64,000 nucleotides of DNA, taken from the NCBI GenBank assembly GCA_043228905.1, contig JBHGNT010000003.1, positions 23,560,001-23,624,000 on the forward strand, in the 5' to 3' direction. The notes below the pieces were generated by a model. It had not been told where the DNA came from. It made no database searches and saw nothing but the letters and a program-made list of their open reading frames with translations. Each line of letters begins with the position of its first letter. Position 1 is the first letter of the stretch. This DNA comes from Azolla caroliniana. Taxonomy: Eukaryota > Polypodiophyta. Of this stretch, positions 53,441-64,000 are shown one piece after another. A program made the position numbers and the translations under genes.

Positions 53441-56389
53441 TTGTTAGAATCACGTTGATGGATTGATGAATCAAATTTAACCTTTTGTTTCACTTGGGCA
53501 TGTCAGTGCCCATTTTAGTAAACCATAGATACCCCATACTTTTAAGGAGAGTTAGAATTAAAATTCACAACAAGAAGATATCTTTATATAAATTGTTAAT
53601 GTATATAATTGGCAAACGTGGCTATATTCTAACAAATAATCAATGTGCCACAAAACAGTTTTTTAAATTTGAAAAGAACTGCACAACTGCATAATTATAA
53701 TTCAGTACTTTTACAAGAAGTCCAAATACATGCACAAACTCAATATTAAGTGTAACTTGGTTTTATAGATCAATGATAATGATTGTAATTCACGAGGGGG
53801 ATTTACAACTTCTAGTGGTCCTTGAGATGGTTTTATAAGCATGTGGTGCATAATGGGATGAGTGATAGGGGATATTAGTATCAGTTGTTGGTTGGTGTAG
53901 TTTAGAGAGGCTATGCTTGAGTTTGCTGGTTTCTTCTGTGTGTCCTTGCGTTGATCTGAGATAGAAAGTTTCAAATTTGGTATTAGCTTTTCTTGTTGAA
54001 AGTTCAATTCAATCTCAACATCATTTTCAATATTATCAAATGTGGAGAAGAAAAACAAGCTTTTGCTTTCTTCTACGTCTAAGCTTCTCAGCTAGGAGTA
54101 TGTTTAAAGATGAATCTCATCTTATCACAGAAAATCCACCCTAGATAAGTGCTCAGAATTATCTCTTTTTGCTACATTATTTGGTCGAAGTCACTGTTTA
54201 CGTCTTTGTTTCATATCAAAGATCTGATCAGAGGTTTCCTATCAAAGTTATAAGGGCAGTATTCATGGATTGTTAAAATTTTCCGTTTTCCTGGACATAT
54301 CTATGGGAGATTCTTGAACATATTGGAACAGAGTATTCTATATTGGATTTAAATATGGCACTATGTCATGTATCATAATGTTTCATAATCATTCTCTTGC
54401 TTATAGCCAATAGTTCCTTTTGGATTTGGTCAACTTCAAGGACCAGTGTATGCAAATGCGACATGGCCTGTTGGGGCTTCTATAACTATACCAAGTTTTA
54501 TGACTTTCACATCCTCGCAGTGAAATTGCATGGATGCAAGTCATATCCTCCTATTGTTGGGTCCATATCTTACCATCCAAAAATGTAGGCCTCAACTCCC
54601 TTGTATTCTAGTACAATCTTTCCAAAGGTTCAATTACCAGCTAGCACTAGAAGTTCTGCCCTACGGGGATAGAGCAAGGGAATCAATTTTTATCGTACAT
54701 CTTTTGCAACATGGAAGAAAGTAGTCAAATTTAATAAGATTTAAAAGCATTCAGGTACAAGGTGCAAATGAGCACGCCTGGCATGCTGGTTTACTTGCAA
54801 TTTGCATGTTGGATTGAAACTAGTAACAAACGTTCTCTCATCCTCAACTAATTAATAACACGAACCCTTTACAAAATGTTCGCTTTGCTGTTTTAAATAT
54901 TTAGGCACAAGGTGCAAACGAGCACAAATGGCATACTGGTGTACTTGCAATTTGCTAAACTTAATAGGTTTGGAACTTTCAGAAAACCTTTTCCTTTCAA
55001 AAAAAACCTAAACCCTTTACGTTAGCTTTGCTCTTTTAAAGATTCAAGCAGAAGGTACAAATCAGATTCTCCATGAGTGTAGAGATGAATATGTACATAT
55101 GCTGGCTTGCTGGCTGATCATGCACATTGCATACAAATCCTTCCTAATCACTTTCAACAGATTTGCAATATAAAATAATCATGACTTTCAACAGAGTAGA
55201 ACTACAAATTTGCATTATTAACCTCCATTATGATACAGGTGCATTAAGTATATATATATTAACCTCTATTATTATAAACACACAAGTTGCCTTAACCTGT
55301 GTTTTAAATATAGCAACCTCCATTATACTATGCACAAATGCAGCTCTGGTGATATGTCAACAAAATATTCAGTAGGTCTTTCACCCGTATTAAATATAAG
55401 CATACATTCCATGCACACATCAAAGAGGACAATGTTTAATAAGAATTGCATACCGAAATAAATCCTCCGAACAAGATTACATATCAAATATGTTTTCAAA
55501 ACCATAAACAGAGATTTGTACACGAAATTTGATATAATCAAACCCAGCATGACAAGAATGCTACATGCTTGTATAGATTAATACAAAACATAACTTCCAC
55601 AGAAAGAAAGCAGATGGGGTTCTGAATGAAGCACAAGATCATGAAATTTTGAAATGTTAAGTTGTTTTTACTCCTGCAACAAGTATTTGCGCCGAGTTAA
55701 ATAAATTTAACTTGCCAAACTGACTTATTTTGACAAAACTTTCCTGCCTAACTACTATCTAGGGATCTATCTATTATGCTTGAAAGGTTTCCCTTATAAA
55801 ATGTAAGCAGATAGGGCATTATAAAATGCAGTATATTCTGCGAACAATTTGAAGCAGAGGCATTATAATCTGTTTACAAATTCAACTTGATACTTTTTGC
55901 CACTATAAAAAGGGGCATGCATGAAGTGAATATACTGCATCCATGCTGGTATACAAGTAGGCAAGAACTTCCTTAATGATCATGATACCATTGAGAAGGT
56001 TCATCCGTAGGTGTGTCATTAACAAAGCCTCCACACAGTTTGCAAACAGATGGAACAAAAGAATCTGTGTCAAAGTTTTACAACTGTAAAAGAATCACGG
56101 TTGGTCAGGACTTCTTCCTCTAGATTGCATTTGTTTCCCCCAACCTCAACAGGGAATATTATAGGTGGTCTACAAATGAGCTCAAAAGAGACTCTTGACC
56201 AGTATTTTGTTTGGCCAGAGATTTTTTGCATTTACTCCTATCAGTAAATACAGTCTTTAACATCAGCCCAAACTCTAGTTAAAACTTGTGTAACCTTTTC
56301 GCATAATAGTGCTCGATACCACAAATAGTGGAAATCAGAAAGAAAGAAGAAAAAAAATTAGGAAACCATTTTACTTCAAAGGAATCAGC
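53441..56389. repeat. Intergenic, with a ~150-bp partial tandem repeat at 54745-55060
   Basis: TCAGGTACAAGGTGCAAATG (54751) recurs as TTAGGCACAAGGTGCAAACG (54901) and, more weakly, as CAAGCAGAAGGTACAAAT (about 55045). Each is preceded by TTTGCT(G/C)TTTTAAA-like sequence and the first two are followed by CTTGCAATTTGC. No gene recognised in the stretch between the PPR and B55 genes. Confidence 0.55.
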
Positions 56390-59300
56390 TTAGGCATAAT
56401 ACATATACAGGCTGTTTGATGCAGCACAAGCAATAAGATCTGCAGTAGGATGCCAAGCAAGATGCAATAGCTTTGCTTGAAAACTGTAGCCCCCATTCAA
56501 GTCAACTCCAGAAATATCGGTTCCTGAATATGGCAAGTGCATGAAAGGTTTTGACAATGACCCACATAATACTAACGAAGATAAAACAGATTTAAAAGCA
56601 AGATATAATAAAACATTAGATAGACCTCTCCTAATACCGCGGCGAGTGAAACTTGGTAGACTTCTCCCACTACTAGGAGACATGTTTTGTACGGGCCGCC
56701 TTGACAAATTATCACCCAAGATTTGAGTAAGGTAATGAAAATTTCTTCCACCAAAATAAATAGATATTAATCAAGATATATGGATTCTGTACCTGTTTGG
56801 AGATCGGCTAGCTTCCAATGTTGAAGCCTCCTCACTTCCAGGTGTAGTACCAAAGACTCTAAACAGATTACTATTAACCACCACAAACATATAAACATTC
56901 ATCTCATTAACCTTTCACGAACCAGTTCTTACATAACAGAGTGATATATTATCATATCCACCTGTATGAGCCTGTGGCTGCCCTTGCACCATCTCCACTC
57001 AAGCAGCATTCGAACTTATCAAAGATTGAATCATTTTCATACAGATCACACAACTGCAAGAAAATAGTAAGGTCAGTATCATTGTAGGTTCTTGAAGGAA
57101 CAACTTTTGTCACAGCCAGAAACAGTCTTTGTAAGTTCAAATTTATTCAACATGTTCATATTGTGCATCAATGACCACTTTTCCATCAATACATCAATCT
57201 GTATCCTATTGATCTCATGTGTCAATCCTATTATGACGAAGAGAAAGGAGAAAATTAGGCCTTATAGATGAGGCCGGATTCAAATTTTCTGCTGCATAAC
57301 TAGACACCTAACACTAGATCTTGGACATTTCTATTTTGCTTGATAATGTCATCCTTTATTTATATTATGGAGAAAGAAAGAAAGATATATTAACGTCTTT
57401 TAAGAGGCCAAAATGTCTCGTCTTTGAGAACAAATCAAAATAAAATAAATAAGATGAAAAGAGAAGAAACGAGGGAATCTGGTTTTTGGCACATGTGAGA
57501 TTCTCAAGTTAGGTATATTGTAGCTTTTGTCTTTGAAAGATCTCTGGCATAGGTCGATCCAGAATGGAAATGTCTCCAAAGCGAGGGAAGCACCTACACA
57601 GCTAGTTTTATAACTTCCCAAGTTACACCAATATTAATAAAAAATATCCAGTAGAACAAGATATATAAAGTTTTCCAAGTTTCCTATCTAGTAGTTGCCA
57701 TTCAAAAAAGGAATAAGAGAAATGAGCGTACAATGGTTCAATCTTGATTAGGTAGAATGCTAAGTGTTATTTCGTCTTCTCTCTTGGTATAGCTTTAGCT
57801 GCAAGACTTTTTCATCATGTTTTTGTTTTATTTTTTAATAAGACATGATGATCTGATCTATACCCTTCCCTCTCTCCATATACATTGGATTGAGTTAGGA
57901 CAGTATAATTATGTGCAGACATTCCACAATTCTGCCAATGTCTATTCTTTCTGTGTACACTCAAATGCAGACAGTATAATTAGATTAAACTAACATTTGG
58001 AAATTAAAACAGAAATCTCGCGCTATGTACACTCAAAGGCTGCAGTATCATCAGTTACATACCTTGGGACGTAAATATTCATGGACTTTAAAAGTTGCAA
58101 CAGGTGCTGACTCCATGTTTACATCCCAGAACTGCAATGTAAAGAGATAAATATACAAATTGATCAAACATTCTGTAACTGAAAGACAACGCCAGAAGGA
58201 ACAAACCTTCAATATGGGAAGCTCATTGAGAATTCTGCACTTTGTTTTTAAATAGAATAGAATTTTTAATTTCACAGAGTCCTAAGAGAGATAGAAACCT
58301 TAATTGTCATGTAGTCTCTGCTAAGCATGTAGCGGCCATTCCTAGCAAATTTAAGATCCGAGATAGAAGCTATAATCTCTGTAAAGAATGACCTTGATCC
58401 AGGGATTTCCTGCTCCTCAAAACTGAGAAGATTGTATGTTAGAAATTAGGAAAAGACATTCAATTAACCTAAATAGAACCCCCAATAAATATATACTTAC
58501 AGCTTCGTATGTCTATCACACAAGGCAGACTGCCTCATGTCCACAAGGCGAACAGTGCCTTTGGAACTGCTATAGGCTAGGGTGTTACAATGGATAGGAT
58601 GAAACTCAGCTGATGTAATTACCTCTGCCAAAAGTAACCATAAGAGAAAAGTTATAAATCTTACACTTGAGTAGCTGAAATATAAGATACAGCAGAAGAA
58701 ATACTCAGTTTAACTTGTTGAACTGATACCAAATGTAAGCACTCATAAGAAGCCATGACGATGTAATGCCTAACGGTCAGTGATAAATGCACAAAGATGC
58801 CTAAGAGATGTTGCATATGCAAATCCATAAAGAATTACTGGAGTAGATAGTTGTAGCCATAGATTGACATATTCGCATTCGTGGGTCCTGCCCCACGAAT
58901 TCATACGAATAGGAATACGAATGCATGTAAATATATTTGTTTTCTTTTCTTTTTTGAATTTTTTATAAAAAATAAAAAACTATTTTTTCCCTGTGAGCGA
59001 GTGAACGGCAGCGAGCGAGGAAGCCTCACCCTACTCCTTCTGCGTGTTGCCCTCGCTTCCCTCGGCATCTTGTTCTCGGCCAAGAAATTAGGGTTTCGGC
59101 TAAAAACCCTAATTTCTATCATAATCCTAGTTTCAACAGTTTTCTTTCTTTTCAGCCCGCGTCCTTGACTCCCTCTCATGCTCTATTCTAATCCTACATC
59201 TTGTTCTCTGCTGCAAACTCAGACTTTCATTGAAACCCTAAGTTTAGCTAAGTTTAGCAGAAGCCCTAATTAATTAATTATTAATTAATTAACTAATATT

Positions 59301-62300
59301 TTTTAATTAATTAATTAATTTTTTGATGAATTAAGATATGTATTAGTAAATTAATTACTGTATAGTGAATCAATTAATTATTATATTAGCTAAGTTTAGC
59401 AGAAGCACTAATTAATTAATTAATAATTAATTAACTAATATTTTTTAATTAATTAATTAATTTTTTGATGAATTAAGATATGTATTAGTAAATTAATTAC
59501 TGTATAGTGAATCAATTAATTATTATATTAGTGAGTTAATTAATTATTGATGTATGTGTGTATATACATATATGAGTGATATATGTGTGTGTATACGTAT
59601 GTGTGTATATGTATATATCATATATTTATGTATGTATACGTATATATCATATATGTGTGTGTATATGTATATGTATATATCATATATGTATCATGTATGT
59701 ATGTATGTATGTATATGTATATATCATATATTTATGTATGTACATGTATATGTAAATGAATGGTTTTATAATATTCTTCGGGCCGATTTATATTCTCGAA
59801 TATCGCGAATATTGCGGATGTCGAATACCACGTATATTACGCATGGCTCAATCTATGGTTGTAGCCCATTCCACAAATTGCATAACTATCCAAATACTAG
59901 TACCAAGTATCGAGATATCACTTTTCTCTGGAAAAGTATAATTGCATTGTGATTGGTCATATCTCGGCCAAGTTCGTTTATCTTGCACTTGTCAATGATA
60001 TTATCATACCAATCATTTCAGGCTATGATTGATATTCTAAATCTTTATAAACATTCATATGGCTCAATACCTGGTGATAGGATCAGAAAGAGTCCTCCGA
60101 TATAATGCATGTAGAGTTTATTTTGTAATCAATGTACTGCTCCCCTTGAAATATATGCAGAGAAACTGAGGACCATGATCATCGCATTGTTATGGGTGAG
60201 ATAATACCTCGGTGTAGAAGAGACGCTATTAACACGATAATGGTTCTCACTACCTCCATCAGGAAACCTTAACACATTATAGTCACTCCTATAATTAAGG
60301 ATCACATATTTACTCTCAAACCTATCAGTAGAAGCAAGAGCATATTCGAGCCTGGAGAAGTATTAATTATAGATTTGAGTATTTTTCAAGGGCGTTAAAC
60401 ACATTCCTCAAATTGTAGGACTTGCAAGTTCACTAAGATTTTTATACAAACATAGGACAAGTGTCAGTGCAGGTTCTTTTCCTCTATTATATCCAACTGG
60501 TCCTTTTTGGCTTACATATTGATGAGATTTCTACACCATGACAGGGTACAGATACGAAAGCATCAGTTACTTGGTAGCTCCTTTATTATACGTAACTCCT
60601 ATCATGAGCTTTATCTGCATTTCTTATCATAATGTTCCTCGTACAACCTTAATATACTTTATATGCCAATACATTTCCTGCAGTTTTTAATATTAATGCT
60701 ATATTTAAGTTTCAGCGGACATCTGTATTGTCTGACATAACAACTGTAACTTCAGTTTCCGAAAGATACTTTTGTTTTTCATTTTGTGTGGATGAGAAAT
60801 TGCAGGACATTGTGACTGTTGACTTTTCTTGGTCTGCATCTTTGGCCAATACAGAAATTCTTCATTATAACCCAATATGATGTGCAGCCATCAAATTAAC
60901 ATGAAACTCAGCCTAAATTTTAGAGTCAAGAGTTAGAACTGTCCTGAGGTTAAGAAAAGAATCAAGAAATGTTAGCCTCAGTCTTATTTTAATAACAATG
61001 CATTGAATGAATGTAGGACTTAGGGAAGCATGACGCCTCTAGTAATGAACTTCCATTTTGAATTGCCGATGTGAAATAAGAATGACTACTTGGAATGCAA
61101 AGGCAGCAGGGGTTCATACTGTACTAGTCGTAAATTGCATCAGTATAAAACAAAGTTCCAGGAGAACCATACCAGTTAAGTCTTCCATATTCGCAGGTTT
61201 GATGTCCACTATGTTGAAACTCTGATCACTAACCTCCAAGTTCCAAAGGTTTATTCGCAAATCATCAGCTGATATGTAGGTTTCTCCATCACTGTTACCA
61301 TAGCATTCACCATCATATATAGTTTTAAACAGTTCTGGCTACGATAGATGTTAATTTCTGTATTATGATGCAGGTATAACTTCAGCATAACACATACTAT
61401 GATAGTTTGCAAAATCACAAGATAATCTATATTACCATTGCACATAACAATGCTAAATCTTCAAGGACAATGATTGATATCTTTTACCCATATTTAACTT
61501 TAACTCAAAAATCATTTTCAACGAAGAATGTAGGAGTCTAGAGGATTTGATGCAATACACAGATTTGACCCAAAGATCAAACATTATTCCATTTAAAATC
61601 AAACATTACAATAAGCATTTTTCAGTCCACAACACAAATCCCAAGAAACGTAAGCATGCAGTATTTCACCAATAGACCTGTCTAGTTGCTGGAAACCCTA
61701 ATATCAAAACCGCAGTGAATCTTGGGAGGTTTTTAACAATTTATTATATTGGCATTTGCACAAAAAGCATTTGTGAAATCTGAAAACCAGAAACCCTAGT
61801 TTAAAAAATCAAATAACAATCACCAGACACCTCAATCTGTCATTTTAGATATACATGATGGAGGAAGGTGATTCTTGATGAATCCTTTTTCTCCTTCGCA
61901 GAGTTCCCAAATTTATTTATTCCATTCTAGAAGTCCAAAAATATAAGCTTTCCTTGCATGAGCTAGAATATGGTATAAAAGTTTTACTACCTTACACATG
62001 CCTCCTAATTATTAATGTAAACATCCTTGAAATTCATGCATACATTAAAATTTGTCAATCAGTTGGTTTACACCCACCGACTTCAAATGTAGCTGTATTA
62101 TCCCAGGATGACACATGTGACACTTCTGACATTTGTCCACATATGAATGCATGTTTGACCAGGCCCTAGGTCTCATCAACATACTTATTCCACAAAAGCT
62201 GTCAAAGCATGTAGATTGTTTACGCATAATAGAATACTAAACAAGTAAACTAACTTGATCCTATGTATAACCACGTAACTAATCGCTCACAAGAATAACA

Positions 62301-63966
62301 ACCATGTGACACCTCCCACCCAATGTGTACTTAATATTAACGCACTATCTTCTCTAATATTGAGATCAAAACCTCTCATTGGAGCTCAGAGAAATAGAGG
62401 GAAAATAAAAAGTAGAGAGAAAAAAGACAGTGTGAGGGAAGAAACGAAATGAAGGAAATTCTGAGAAGGAGGATTCTATGGGAATCAAAATGTGGAAGAA
62501 ATATGCAAGAAATAGTAACAGATGAATGAAATTTGGAGAGAAGGGTCAGCACAGAAATCTCAGCAACAGAGATTTCTGATTCTGCAGAAATTTAATAAGA
62601 GAGAAAAGAGGAGAGCTCAGAAACTCAGAATGAAAAGGACAATGCAGTGCAAAGCATAAGAGAGAAATGGAGCCAAATTTCAGTCAGAGATAATTGATGT
62701 TGGATTATTTGATTGCTGGCCAACCAGGAAAAGCAATAGTTTGGTTTTTCACCTTTTTGGTAAACTGTTTTTTGTTTTTTTAATAGCTATTAAACAGAAT
62801 AAAAATAAATCAATTGCCTGTTTCTTGCAGAGTTTGGGGTTTTTCTTCCATGTTATGCCTGTTGTGAAACACATTTTTTATATCTGATTGCAGAATTCCA
62901 AAATGCAGTGAAGTTATATCTCTATTCCCAAAGAGACTTTAATATGGGAGTATAAATCCAAGGTCAAATCTCAAATGAAGGGTGTCTCTGTGCTTAGATC
63001 ATTGATACACTAGCAACGTTTAATAACCATTGAGAATAAAAAACATATGCTTTAGCAAACAGTCATCAAAAAACACAAAACATAACTGATTTAACATTAA
63101 CATTCAAATTTGGAAATGACCATAACGATTTTCTACACAAATCGTTGGCAGCACAATATTGTTCAACTTTACAATTGTTCAAAATTGTTTGAGACCCAGC
63201 AGAAACACATAATGTTTTACTATTCTTATTTGTATATGAGAATATTATTTAAAAACATGCAAGAACCAAAACAATGAGTGACCAACTACACCCTTTCTCT
63301 AACATTACCTGTTAGTTGAAATAGAATTGATATGATAATCATGAGCATGTGTATAGACCCTTCTACATCGTGCTACATGTGTTACCTCACTACTAGAAAC
63401 CTGCAATTACAGTCAGAAAATCCAGTGAATTCAACATCAGTACATACCTTTTCACACATCAATGCATGACAATCTTAAAATGCTAAATAGAAAATAAAAG
63501 AGCCATAGAGAGAGCACGACTACCGTGGGCAAGTGAAGTGATGTGATACCATTTGGTGGAAATACATATTCATGATCTACTCCTGAGGTTCCATTTTCTG
63601 CACATGACCCTGTGGACTTATAAGAGAGAACATTTCTTCCTGGAAAATTTCCATTGCATATTTGAGAAGAGCTCGATACATTCATTTCAGTTACTTTCTT
63701 TATCTTCTTCTCGGAAGCCTGAATGGGAGGAAAACCGTTAAGCAGTAACAAAGCTTTTACTGATGCAATTATTGTACAGTTTCACAAATTTTACAAGGAA
63801 CTAGGATTGGAAAGAAATATATTCAATGCCCAAACACAAACCTCACCTTCCACAGTTTAACTGTTTTGTCATTTGTTGAAAGCAGAAAGAGAGAATTATT
63901 TGCAGTCTCACACCACCTTATCTTATTTATCTTCTCTTCAATCTCCAAACTCTTCAAGTAGTCAAA
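56390..63966 (-). CDS. PP2A regulatory subunit B, B55 type (C-terminal 406 aa; 5' end outside window)
   Basis: WD40 beta-propeller subunit that selects substrates for protein phosphatase 2A. Eleven minus-strand exons: 63966-63847, 63718-63524, 63400-63309, 61291-61173, 58624-58501, 58422-58299, 58131-58063, 57053-56962, 56870-56793, 56699-56626 and 56523-56390. They sum to 1221 nt (406 codons plus stop) with consistent GT-AG phases. Diagnostic B55 segments in order: [135 protein letters not shown], and the C-terminal [20 protein letters not shown] then SLYMYYA. About 95 N-terminal residues are missing beyond 64000. The exon at 63718-63524 encodes a Ser/Asn-rich, poorly conserved loop. Confidence 0.95.
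58858..59858. mobile_element. ~1-kb TIR element in a B55 intron
   Basis: The termini CCATAGATTGA and, reversed, CCATAGATTGA (59848-59858) are flanked by the direct repeat TTGTAG (58852-58857 and 59859-59864). The left 400 bp (GCATTCGTGGGTCCTGCCCCACG hairpin, GTGAGCGAG, AAACCCTAAT motifs) matches the reverse strand of 15208-15640. The right part is AT-rich with TATG/TATA simple repeats. No transposase frame. The 6-bp duplication does not point to a known superfamily. Confidence 0.55.
59245..59531. repeat. 152-bp tandem duplication inside the 58858 element
   Basis: The segment TAGCTAAGTTTAGCAGAAGC...TTAATTATTATAT is repeated with a step of 152 bp and only a few differences (CCCTAAT against CACTAAT; TTATTAATT against TTAATAATT). 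It is rich in TTAATTAA palindromes. Confidence 0.9.
61292..63308. other. B55 intron, no other feature seen
   Basis: A 2.0-kb intron between the exons at 61291 and 63309. AT-rich, with purine-rich stretches (GAGAGAAA near 62390-62650). No gene, SINE block or TIR element recognised. Confidence 0.5.
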
Positions 63967-64000
63967 CTGAAAAAATCATATCAAAAACTTCACATCATTT

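Noticed and set aside
59554-59952. Plus-strand frame of Tyr/Met/Cys repeats
   Set aside because: It comes from TATG/TGTA simple repeats inside a transposable element.
1-64000. Prokaryote-type defence systems or CRISPR arrays
   Set aside because: All coding evidence is plant-type with spliceosomal introns; none of the repeats has uniform repeat-spacer structure.

Overview
The window is nuclear DNA from a land plant. Genes are split by GT-AG introns. Intergenic DNA and introns are AT-rich and full of transposon relics, SINE-like repeats, microsatellites and short tandem duplications. Two nearly intronless PLS-class pentatricopeptide (PPR) genes with very regular repeats, plus an expanded family of LRR-Roc-COR (ROCO) genes, suggest a fern or another seed-free plant. 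That placement is inference from gene style, not from a marker gene. No CRISPR array, rRNA or canonical tRNA gene was seen.

Layout. 1-2207 (-): 5' end of an unrecognised gene. 4.8-6.2 kb: 3' end of a decayed LINE. 8.2-8.9 kb: SINE relics and their tail repeats. 9.7-19.4 kb (-): a ROCO cluster with one pseudogene relic, one copy (A) that carries a dinucleotide frameshift and a GC-AG intron, and one 5'-shortened copy (B). 20.4-21.8 kb: two hAT-like MITEs. 23.8-25.5 kb: a second dead LINE. 26.8-27.8 kb: a mariner-like non-autonomous element. 28.2-30.7 kb (+): peptide deformylase PDF1A. 33.2-38.1 kb (-): splicing factor YJU2. 39.9-42.6 kb (+): the structure-specific nuclease subunit SLX1. 44.3-46.7 and 50.5-53.4 kb (+): two PPR genes, with a PPR scrap at 47.0 kb. 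56.4 kb to the window end (-): the C-terminal 406 codons of a PP2A B55 regulatory subunit.

The housekeeping genes (PDF1A, YJU2, SLX1, B55) could be rebuilt exon by exon, with every phase consistent and the family motifs intact. They do not form a pathway. PDF1A and the PPR proteins are expected in organelles; YJU2 and SLX1 act in the nucleus; B55 targets PP2A. The least ordinary region is the ROCO cluster. Its three copies, one intact over most of its length, one frameshifted and one eroded, look like a family undergoing birth and death. It also encodes a shared C-terminal module that I cannot assign to a named domain.
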